The notes below the pieces were generated by a model, which was given only the letters and a program-made list of their open reading frames with translations, was not told where the DNA came from and searched no databases. Of a stretch of 64,000 nucleotides of DNA, positions 18,539 to 25,099 are shown one piece after another; within the stretch, counting starts at the first letter, position 1; each line of letters starts with the position of its first letter. Source of the stretch: JAGVPT01 sp963827085 (lineage in GTDB: Bacteria > Bacteroidota > Ignavibacteria > UBA10030 > UBA8401). A program made the position numbers and the translations under genes. Location: assembly GCA_963827085.1 (NCBI GenBank), contig CAWGZY010000003.1, positions 1,116,001 through 1,180,000 of the forward strand, given 5' to 3'.

Positions 18539-19854
18539 TGGTTTTTTGTAACAAGCTTAGGTTCTTCTGACTTGTGTTCGGCCTTGGCTTCAGGCTTAGG
18601 TTCAGATTTGACTTCCGGCTTGTGTTCGGCTTTGGCTTCAGGTTTAGGAGCAACCTTTGTTTCAGATTTAGGTTCTGCTTTAGCTTCTGGCTCGGGTTCG
18701 ACCTTTGCTTCAGGCTTAGGTTCGGCTTTGATTTCAGGTTTAGAAGCAACCTTTGTTTCAGATTTAAGTTCTGCTTTAGTTTCTGGCTCGGGTTCGACCT
18801 TTGCTTCAGTCTTCGGTTCGGCTTTGACTTCAGGTTTAGAAGCAACTTTTGTTTCAGATTTAGGTTCTGCTTTAGCTTCTGGCTCGGGTTCGACCTTTGC
18901 TTCAGGCTTAGTTTCGACTTTGGCGTCATGTTTGGGCCCAGCATTGACTTCACTTTTCCGAATCTCCCGCTCCGCCTGACTCCAATTCTGATTCGCCGAA
19001 TCGCTCTTGCGGCCTTGCTGCTCGTACAATTCATAGGCGCGCTTGGCGATTTGCGACGTCGAATCGGACGGTGCCTTGGCTTTGACGACAGGTTTGTCCT
19101 TTTCTTTCAGAAGTTCCTCGACGCCTTTTTGCAGCGACGCCAGGTAATCTGCGATGCTCCACGCCACCTTCTGTCCATTTGCAGTGAGTTCAATGCCGCT
19201 GATCAGGTCTGGCGCAGTCTCGAAACGAATATGGATTTCAGCTGAGAAGGTTTCGTTGAGCGCATTTTGTATTGCCGCACGCTGTTGTGCAGGCAGGTCA
19301 AAGACGCTGCGCACGAGCGCCGGGTTAGGCGCTTTCTTCAGCGCTTCGCCGAGCCGTGCTTTCGCCTGGCCGTCCATCTCCCGCAAGCGGCGGGTGAATA
19401 CTTCACCCAGGCGTTCTTCAAGACTTACGGTGGCGAGATCCGTCAACGCCTTTCGGGCGATGGCAAATACTTCCTGCTCTGTCCTGCGGCTGATTGCCTG
19501 ATGGATGTTATATTCTTCGTTTCTCAAAGCTTCCTGCCGTTTTGCACTCAAAGCATCGGCGGCGTTCCGCGCTTCATCCAGGAGACGCTGCCGTTCGGCT
19601 CCTGCTTCGTCCGTTGCTTTTTTCAAAAGCGCGGCGCGTTGCTGATCGAACTCTTCGTTTTTGCGCTTGAACTCATCGCTTTCTTTCTGGGCTTCCGCCT
19701 TTTTCTTGTCGGCGTTCTCGAGTTCTGTGGCGATCCGTTTCTCTCGCTCATTGATGGCATGGAGGATAGGCTTGTAAAGGAATCGTTTCATCAACCATAC
19801 CAGAATGAGAAAGTTGAGCGCCTGTGCTCCGACTGTAAACCAATCGATTAGCAT
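18535..19854 (-). CDS. atpF: N-ATPase b subunit with DUF2934-like module and 32-aa repeats
   Basis: Residues 1-250 are an F0 b subunit of the long N-ATPase type: a membrane anchor (ALNFLILVWLMKRFLYKP), a coiled-coil stator arm and a folded delta-like end. Residues about 267-298 look like DUF2934 (IAKRAYELYEQQG...WSQAERE). Residues 302-439 are a Lys/Glu/Pro/Ala tail with three tandem 32-residue repeats at 320-415. Total length 439 aa is far above a normal b subunit, even allowing for the b-delta fusion-like N-ATPase form. It is coupled to atpE upstream (four bases apart) and to atpA downstream (ATGA). Confidence 0.9.
   Translation of the reverse strand: MLIDWFTVGAQALNFLILVWLMKRFLYKPILHAINEREKRIATELENADKKKAEAQKESDEFKRKNEEFDQQRAALLKKATDEAGAERQRLLDEARNAADALSAKRQEALRNEEYNIHQAISRRTEQEVFAIARKALTDLATVSLEERLGEVFTRRLREMDGQAKARLGEALKKAPNPALVRSVFDLPAQQRAAIQNALNETFSAEIHIRFETAPDLISGIELTANGQKVAWSIADYLASLQKGVEELLKEKDKPVVKAKAPSDSTSQIAKRAYELYEQQGRKSDSANQNWSQAEREIRKSEVNAGPKHDAKVETKPEAKVEPEPEAKAEPKSETKVASKPEVKAEPKTEAKVEPEPETKAELKSETKVASKPEIKAEPKPEAKVEPEPEAKAEPKSETKVAPKPEAKAEHKPEVKSEPKPEAKAEHKSEEPKLVTKNQ
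18610..18897 (-). repeat. Three in-frame 96-bp tandem repeats in atpF
   Basis: Three exact-length units of 32 codons (beginning KVEPEPEAKA, KVEPEPETKA, KVEPEPEAKA) encode residues 320-415. The units differ at only a few positions (for example VASKPEV, VASKPEI, VAPKPEA), and the DNA is repeated along with the protein. Repeats of this kind change number easily by slippage or recombination. Confidence 0.9.
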
Positions 19855-19858
19855 AAGT

Positions 19859-20140
19859 TTACTTTCCTGTGGTTTGGGTGATAACGTGGTTCCAGAACGG
19901 GTTGGCGAAGATAAGAATCATCGAGACCACGAAGCAATAAATAGCCGTGGATTCGATCATCGCCAGGCCGACGAACAAAGTCCGGGTGATGGTTGCGGAA
20001 GCATCTGGCTGCTCGGCCAGCGAACTTAGCGCCGACGCAACCGCTCTTCCTTCCGCTAACGCTGGTCCCATCGTGCCGAAGCCGGTGGTAATGCCCGCGA
20101 TGACAATTGACGCCACCGCAATAATAGTCATGTTATCCAT
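19859..20140 (-). CDS. atpE: N-ATPase c subunit (rotor ring), predicted Na+-binding
   Basis: A 93-residue hairpin of two membrane helices. The ion-binding helix contains E63-S64-T65 and Y68 in the stretch MIESTAIY. The first helix has E30 in ALAEGR where Na+-binding c subunits have Gln or Glu. This E/Q, E-S-T, Y set is the known Na+ ligand pattern, so sodium translocation is predicted. The loop AEQPDA is the usual polar loop (xxQP). The ATG follows AAAAGGAGATGCT. It lies between atpB and atpF as expected in N-ATPase operons. Confidence 0.93.
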   Translation of the reverse strand: MDNMTIIAVASIVIAGITTGFGTMGPALAEGRAVASALSSLAEQPDASATITRTLFVGLAMIESTAIYCFVVSMILIFANPFWNHVITQTTGK

Positions 20141-20171
20141 AGCATCTCCTTTTGATGTCGAAGTTCATGTT

Positions 20172-20867
20172 TCAATGTGTTGCCTCTGGTACTGGTTTGG
20201 GTTTGCTGACTCGTGTAGCGGCCGCGATGTAAACCGCCGCCAAAATGCTGAAGATGTAGGCCTGTACCATCCCGGTGAGCAGACCAAGCAGCGTCATAAC
20301 GATCGGAAAAATGAAAGGCATAACGGTGAGAAGAATAGCGACAATCATCGCCCCGCTCATCATGTTGCCGAAAAGGCGAACGGCCAGGGCAAGCGTACGC
20401 GAGAGTTCGCTGATGATGTTAAAGGGGAGCATGACGATCGTCGGCTTCATATAGGACTTAAGGTAGTTGCCTATCCCTTGCTCTTCGATCCCGAAGAATG
20501 GCACAGCGACGAACACGGAAAGCGCGAGCGCAGCTGTGGTCGAGAGCGAGCCGGTCGGAGGCTCGTAGCCTGGAATGACGGTGCAGATGCTGGCTGTGGC
20601 GAGGAATAGGAAGAGCGTCCCCAGAAAGCCGAGATATTTCTGCGGCTGACTCAGGCCTACCTCTTCAATTTGTTTCTCGATGCTGGTGACGACGATTTCT
20701 ACAAGGTTCTGCCAGCGGGAATGTGTCAGACCAGTAGAAAGTTTGCGCGTGATGATTTTTGAACCGACGGCAAGCACGAGCATCAGTCCCCATGTAAACA
20801 GAATAGTGCCGTTGAGTTTAAAAATCCCGTGTTGCCAAAAGATCATCTCATCGGTGCTAAGATGCAT
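20172..20867 (-). CDS. atpB: N-ATPase a subunit
   Basis: The 231-residue membrane stator subunit carries the essential Arg in LALAVRLFGNMMSG, plus GLLTGMVQAYIFSILAAVYI near the end. It forms the ion half-channels against the c ring. The start at 20867 follows AGGAGACCAACC. It overlaps the atpR stop by 11 bases (20857-20867). About five membrane helices are visible, and the length is typical for the compact N-ATPase a subunit. Confidence 0.93.
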   Translation of the reverse strand: MHLSTDEMIFWQHGIFKLNGTILFTWGLMLVLAVGSKIITRKLSTGLTHSRWQNLVEIVVTSIEKQIEEVGLSQPQKYLGFLGTLFLFLATASICTVIPGYEPPTGSLSTTAALALSVFVAVPFFGIEEQGIGNYLKSYMKPTIVMLPFNIISELSRTLALAVRLFGNMMSGAMIVAILLTVMPFIFPIVMTLLGLLTGMVQAYIFSILAAVYIAAATRVSKPKPVPEATH

Positions 20868-21168
20868 GGTTGGTCTCCTGTGCTACGTGAATTGACTTTT
20901 CAGCCGAAGGAGTGAATCCCATCACGATCGGTCGCGCCAAAACAAATCCGAGAAAACACATCAGCAGCCTCTCCCAATGACCTTGTGCGACAAAATAGAA
21001 ACCAGCCAGGACAATGCTCATTCGCAGCAAGAGGCTGCAGAAAACCCAGAGCGCCGACCGCTTGGACGAAACCACTTTCCGAACCGTCCACCAAAGGCCC
21101 CCAAAAAAAATCGCGCCGAACAATATGCCGGCCATTAATGAGAGCGCGAGGCTCAAAGTTTCATTCAT
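20857..21168 (-). CDS. atpR: N-ATPase AtpR subunit
   Basis: A 103-residue protein with three membrane helices (LSLALSLMAGILFGAIFFGGLWW; SLLLRMSIVLAGFYFVAQG; LLMCFLGFVLARPIVMG). AtpR is specific to N-type ATPases and is thought to supply arginine residues facing the c ring; R in SLLLRMS and LARP are candidates. I chose the ATG at 21168, giving an eight-base overlap (ATGAATGA) with the atpQ stop, rather than a GTG/ATG further upstream inside atpQ. The same eight-base overlap exists at the atpC/atpQ junction. Confidence 0.85.
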   Translation of the reverse strand: MNETLSLALSLMAGILFGAIFFGGLWWTVRKVVSSKRSALWVFCSLLLRMSIVLAGFYFVAQGHWERLLMCFLGFVLARPIVMGFTPSAEKSIHVAQETNHAS

Positions 21169-21496
21169 TCTTATCCTCACTTTCATCTCGCATTTCGTTC
21201 TCTTCCTTGGCCACCCAATGCCAAGCGTTCAAGCAGCCGATAACCAGACCGATGACCAGGAGCATGAGCGTCCAGGAATGGCTTCCTGGATGGTGATTGT
21301 CCAGCCAAATACCAAATGCCGCGCCGAGCAGCGTCGGAACTACCACCGACCAGCCGATGAGCCCCATCATCCCCAAGCCAAACCAGACACCCTGCTTGGA
21401 GCGTTGCGCCTTAAGCTTGCGTGCTGCCTTGGCGCCCACTTCCTGGCTGAACGTAGTACGGTTTTTCTCTGCCTCGATTTCCGGTTTTTCATTCAT
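21161..21496 (-). CDS. atpQ: N-ATPase AtpQ subunit (AtpI-like)
   Basis: The 111-residue product has a charged N-terminus (EAEKNRTTFSQEVGAKAARKLKAQ) and two membrane helices with GMMGLIGWSVVVPTLLGAAFGIWLD and TLMLLVIGLVIGCLNAW. This is the AtpI/AtpQ pattern, including the G-x-W-LD motif. In N-ATPase operons AtpQ replaces AtpI and is thought to help c-ring assembly or Mg2+ handling. It overlaps atpC by eight bases and atpR by eight bases. Confidence 0.88.
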   Translation of the reverse strand: MNEKPEIEAEKNRTTFSQEVGAKAARKLKAQRSKQGVWFGLGMMGLIGWSVVVPTLLGAAFGIWLDNHHPGSHSWTLMLLVIGLVIGCLNAWHWVAKEENEMRDESEDKNE

Positions 21497-21887
21497 GATG
21501 AAACTCCGCTAAGCGACTTATTAAGCCGCTCTCCATTTTCGCCATCACCGAGCGGACATCTTGCTCTTTTTTATTGAGGTTCATAAACTCCCGCTCCACC
21601 GTATCGCGCAGTTGGCCGAGGTCCGTTCCGCCAATTGCATTGCGGACGGAAACGAACACATCCAAGCCGGTCTTGACTAGTATCCCTTCATCGACGGCCA
21701 CGTAGATTTCGCCCCCCGCTTCGTTTTCATACACCAGAATCCCGGGCACAAGCGCAGCGACGCAGTCCAGCCGATGCGGCAAAAATCCGAACGAGCCCTT
21801 CTGGGTCTCCGCAACAATGCGAGTGACGGCGGTTTTCTCGGCGAAGATTTGGAACGGCAAGAGAATTTTAAGATGCATGCGATCCAT
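21489..21887 (-). CDS. atpC: N-ATPase epsilon subunit
   Basis: The 132-residue protein is an F1 epsilon: KILLPFQIFAEKTAVTRIVAET, GSFGFLPHRLDCVAALVPGILVY and an acidic-basic C-terminal helix. Position 40-60 has the conserved GxFGxLPxH. It is the central-stalk regulatory subunit. Two starts are possible, 21887 and 21878 (MHLKILLP); the second fits family N-termini better but both overlap the end of atpD. Neither has a strong Shine-Dalgarno, consistent with coupling to atpD. Confidence 0.88.
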   Translation of the reverse strand: MDRMHLKILLPFQIFAEKTAVTRIVAETQKGSFGFLPHRLDCVAALVPGILVYENEAGGEIYVAVDEGILVKTGLDVFVSVRNAIGGTDLGQLRDTVEREFMNLNKKEQDVRSVMAKMESGLISRLAEFHHE

Positions 21888-23373
21888 CTGGATGTTCGAC
21901 CTCCACTTTAGGTTCAGGTTTCGGCTCAGCTTTCACTTCAGCTTTAGCCGCAGACTTCGGCTGCGGCTTAGCCTTGGGCTTGGCATCGGCGGCAGTTTTC
22001 GGATCGGTTTTCGCTTCTGGCTTGTTTTGCGGGGCCTTTTTCTTCGCCTCGTCAATTGCCCCAATCATATAGAGTGCGCTTTCCGGATAGTCTTTGAATT
22101 CATCGTGCAGGATGCGTTCGCAGCCGTCAAGCGAGTCTTTCAGGCTGACGAGTTTTCCCTTAATCCCGCTAAACTGTTCGGTGGCGAAAAATGGCTGCGT
22201 GAGAAATCGCTCCAATCGCCGCGCGCGGGCGACCACCTTGCGGTCATCCGGCGATAATTGCTCCAGGCCGAGCATGGCGATGACGTCCTTGAGATCTTCG
22301 TACTGCGCGAGTGTCTTCCTGATTTCCTGCGCCAGGAGATAGTGACGTTCGCCGACGATGCCAGTCGTAGCCATTTTGGAACTCGATTGCAGCAGATCGA
22401 TAGCCGGGTAAAGTCCTTCACTCGCCCGCTTGCGCGAAAGGACGATGGACGCAGAAAGATGTGAGAACGTGTGCACCGCAGCGGGGTCGGTCAAATCATC
22501 CGCCGGTACATATACCGCCTGAATGGACGTGATCGCGCCAGCATCGGTGTTGGCGATGCGTTCTTCCAGCCGCGACAATTCCGTTCCCATAGTCGGCTGA
22601 TAACCGAGACGCGACGGCATCTGTCCCATCAAGCCGGATACTTCCATGCCCGCCTGGATGAAACGAAAGATGTTATCGATCAAGAGCAGCACGTCGCGAT
22701 GTTCGTCATCTCGAAAATACTCGGCCATCGTCAGCGCAGCATGTCCCACACGGAATCTGCTGCCCGGCGGCTCGTTCATCTGTCCGAACACCATTACCAT
22801 GTTTTGCAGTACGCCCGCTTCCTTCATATCACGGTAAAGTTCTTCTCCTTCGCGACACCGTTCGCCTATCCCGCAAAAAATACTTACACCTTCCTGGTGC
22901 CCGATCATATTGTGAATCATTTCAGCAAGCAATACTGTCTTCCCTACGCCCGCTCCGCCGAATAAACCTGCCTTGCCGCCGCGCTCAAGCGGCACCAACA
23001 CGTCGATGACCTTTATTCCCGTCTCGAAGATCTCAGATTTCGTGGAACGCCGTGCTAACGGCGGCGGCGCTCGATGGACAGTGCGCCATTGGACATCCGC
23101 CGGCGCAGCTTTGCGGTCGATGACGTTTCCAAACACATCGAACATTCGCGATAGAATTCCTTTGCCGACCGGCGCCTTCAACGGCCCGCCCGTGTCTTCC
23201 ACTGCCGTACCGCGGGCGAGACCTTGGGTGGGAGTTAACGCGATTCCGCGCACACGATGCGCGTCGAGCTGAGCTAAAACCTCGATGGCGATTTTTCCAT
23301 CCTTTGCATGCAGCAGCGAGTAGATAGGAGGCAAATGTGCGTCGAACCGTATATCCACAACACTGCCGCGCAC
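21868..23373 (-). CDS. atpD: N-ATPase beta subunit with Lys/Pro/Glu-rich tail
   Basis: Residues 1-443 are an F-type beta subunit: Walker A GGAGVGKTVLLAEM, GERCREGEELY with the catalytic Glu, and the signature PADDLTDPAAVHTFSHLSAS. This is the catalytic subunit. Residues 444-501 are a KPEAKTDPK/KPQPK/EPKPEPK tail like those of AtpA and AtpF. The start is a problem. GTG at 23373 would begin inside the conserved IGEVVSVRGSVVDIRF, and no ATG, GTG or TTG lies in frame between it and the upstream stop, so a rare start such as ATT/ATA may be used. It is the first gene of the operon. Confidence 0.92.
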   Translation of the reverse strand: MRGSVVDIRFDAHLPPIYSLLHAKDGKIAIEVLAQLDAHRVRGIALTPTQGLARGTAVEDTGGPLKAPVGKGILSRMFDVFGNVIDRKAAPADVQWRTVHRAPPPLARRSTKSEIFETGIKVIDVLVPLERGGKAGLFGGAGVGKTVLLAEMIHNMIGHQEGVSIFCGIGERCREGEELYRDMKEAGVLQNMVMVFGQMNEPPGSRFRVGHAALTMAEYFRDDEHRDVLLLIDNIFRFIQAGMEVSGLMGQMPSRLGYQPTMGTELSRLEERIANTDAGAITSIQAVYVPADDLTDPAAVHTFSHLSASIVLSRKRASEGLYPAIDLLQSSSKMATTGIVGERHYLLAQEIRKTLAQYEDLKDVIAMLGLEQLSPDDRKVVARARRLERFLTQPFFATEQFSGIKGKLVSLKDSLDGCERILHDEFKDYPESALYMIGAIDEAKKKAPQNKPEAKTDPKTAADAKPKAKPQPKSAAKAEVKAEPKPEPKVEVEHPDGSHAS

Positions 23374-23507
23374 CGAGACAACTTCACCGATGTTCGATAT
23401 GTTTGTTTTGTTTTGCGTGCTGTTTCCGTTTATTTTAATTATAATGTTGGGAACACCATATACAATTCATACCTGCGAAATTCCGGAATAAATGTTTCCT
23501 TCAATAC

Positions 23508-24452
23508 TCAGTTCTTGTCAGAAAGACGGGGCAAAACGTCTTCAATTAAACGGCGTAACTTAATGATTTCTTCTTGGATGTCTTGAACCGATTTCTGACG
23601 CGCAATCTCCGGTTTTGGATCTTTGGCATCGCGATCAATGAGAAATGTTGCAAAGAGGGCGGTGAGATAACCGAACATTCCTGCAGCATAGACAGATATT
23701 CCAAGGCAGAGAGCGCGTCCACCTGACGTCTTTATTGAATAGGCTGAACCAATGTTTGTCATCTGCATTGCCGTCCACCAAAGAGCCCTCGGATACGTGT
23801 GGATACTCTGCGGATCATCGAAGTTTCCCTCAAAATGGAGGATGCCCGCTGCACCGGCAAACATCACCACAAAGGTCAACGCGAGAGCGTAACCGGCACC
23901 CCGGCGTCCAAGGGCGCGGCGAAGCGAGCGCATTCCCTGGTCGGCTGAAGCAAAAATCCAAATCACCTGCATGCCGAAAGTTGCGGTCAGCGCACGCACC
24001 AGCGGAAAGGGCTGCAAGAGAGGAAAAAAACGGAGAAGGGATATAAGCATCGCTACAACAAAGAGCCAGTTCTTCTTAAGAAATGATATACGATTGACAA
24101 CAGTCGCAAGGCGCATGGCGAAATAGAAAATGAACACAATCCAAATGCCTGTGCCAATATCTGACAGTGCCGTGGTCGTGCCGTATGCCAGCTCAATGAT
24201 GAGGATGAAAAGCCATATAAAACTGAGGAGCAGCATCGGCAGTTCCAGCTTTTTTGCGAGCACTAAAAGCACCGCAACCTTCGGTGCATTGACGTTCATC
24301 AAGCCCGATTTGCGAAGAGAGGATTTTTCTTCTATCATATCTTTCACTATTAACACCATGACGTCATGGTACTGTCTCTTCATCGCGGCATAGTATCTGT
24401 CGCGAACGAGACTATGAGTAAAGATAAATGCGATTCCGCGAAAGGGATGCAC
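23508..24452 (-). CDS. K+-channel-like (6-TM ion channel family) protein with non-canonical filter
   Basis: The 314-residue protein has about six membrane helices, an S4-like stretch (LLRFFPLLQPFPLVRAL), a pore loop and a C-terminal coiled coil (VQDIQEEIIKLRRLIEDVLPRL). The pore reads WWTAMQMTNIGSAYSIKTSGGR. The frame W-W-x-x-x-x-M-T of voltage-gated K+ channels is conserved but the selectivity filter TVGYGD is replaced by TNIGSA, so K+ selectivity is doubtful. It lies upstream of atpD, same strand, 134 bp away. The listed start is GTG; an ATG 23 codons later is possible. Function is inferred from fold only. Confidence 0.72.
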   Translation of the reverse strand: MHPFRGIAFIFTHSLVRDRYYAAMKRQYHDVMVLIVKDMIEEKSSLRKSGLMNVNAPKVAVLLVLAKKLELPMLLLSFIWLFILIIELAYGTTTALSDIGTGIWIVFIFYFAMRLATVVNRISFLKKNWLFVVAMLISLLRFFPLLQPFPLVRALTATFGMQVIWIFASADQGMRSLRRALGRRGAGYALALTFVVMFAGAAGILHFEGNFDDPQSIHTYPRALWWTAMQMTNIGSAYSIKTSGGRALCLGISVYAAGMFGYLTALFATFLIDRDAKDPKPEIARQKSVQDIQEEIIKLRRLIEDVLPRLSDKN

Positions 24453-24478
24453 TTCAAAATGTACTCGTTCGGGTCCCG

Positions 24479-24742
24479 CTATTTTCCGAGTGTGACTGGC
24501 GGCCGGCTGCGAAACCGCATTGAGAAGTCATCGGTCATCACGTAGATGATCATTCCCCCAATCATTATTACCACGGCAACCCAGATACGCCAGTCGCGAT
24601 GCGCATGCTTCCAGTACGGACGCCGGTCGTTGTGAATTCTATCGCTTTCCGGCGCATGATGTGAATGGTGGCTCTGCTCGTTATCATTCATTGGTTCATC
24701 GCTTTCTTGATTTCTTTGCTGATTCTCCGTGTCCATCCGCAT
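24479..24742 (-). CDS. Small single-pass membrane protein, 87 aa, unknown
   Basis: The N-terminal 50 residues are hydrophilic and rich in Asn, Glu and His (NDNEQSHHSHHAPESDR). A single membrane helix follows (WVAVVIMIGGMIIYVM) and then a short basic tail (RFRSRP). It looks like a small cytoplasmic-facing tail-anchored protein; the His-rich segment could bind metal but this is a guess. It sits between a 71-aa disordered protein and the channel gene, four bases after the former. Start uncertain (24742 or 24736). Confidence 0.5.
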   Translation of the reverse strand: MRMDTENQQRNQESDEPMNDNEQSHHSHHAPESDRIHNDRRPYWKHAHRDWRIWVAVVIMIGGMIIYVMTDDFSMRFRSRPPVTLGK

Positions 24743-24745
24743 CGC

Positions 24746-24961
24746 TCATCCGCGAATTGGACCCCAAATACTGTTGAGGATATTCTGGAACGGATTTGTT
24801 TTCTTACCTTCAATTTCGTCAGGCCCGGCTTCTGTGAGCTGTTCACGCGCTTCGGCTTCACTACGACCGCCTGCCGGCGCATCCATTTTTTTCCCCGGTT
24901 CCGGCAGGGGATTGGACTTCGATCCCGGACGAGCATTGGGCTTGCTGGTATTTGGTTTCAT
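24746..24961 (-). CDS. Small, mostly disordered protein, 71 aa, unknown
   Basis: The translation is rich in Pro, Gly, Lys and Glu (SKPNARPGSKSNPLPEPGK, AGGRSEAEAREQLTEAGPDE) and ends NILNSIWGPIRG. It has no membrane helix or signal peptide. I chose the ATG at 24961 (after GAAGAAAGAAGAACCCG) over an upstream ATG whose extension is basic and Arg/Ser-rich. It follows phosphoketolase and precedes another small protein. No family recognised; possibly a short stress or accessory protein. Confidence 0.5.
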   Translation of the reverse strand: MKPNTSKPNARPGSKSNPLPEPGKKMDAPAGGRSEAEAREQLTEAGPDEIEGKKTNPFQNILNSIWGPIRG

Positions 24962-25099
24962 GGTACGGGTTCTTCTTTCTTCGCTATGCCTTATGCTTCG
25001 CGAGTTGATGGATTCTTGATGATTCTTCTTTCTTCGAATAGTATTCACAACAGCGTACAGCCTGGTTGCGCCTCGCTCGATGTTACAGACTTTGCCTTT

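Noticed and set aside
18574..19245. Phe/Arg/Leu repeat-like protein on the plus strand
   Set aside because: Mirror of the repetitive AtpF tail, produced by complementing KPEPK-type codons.
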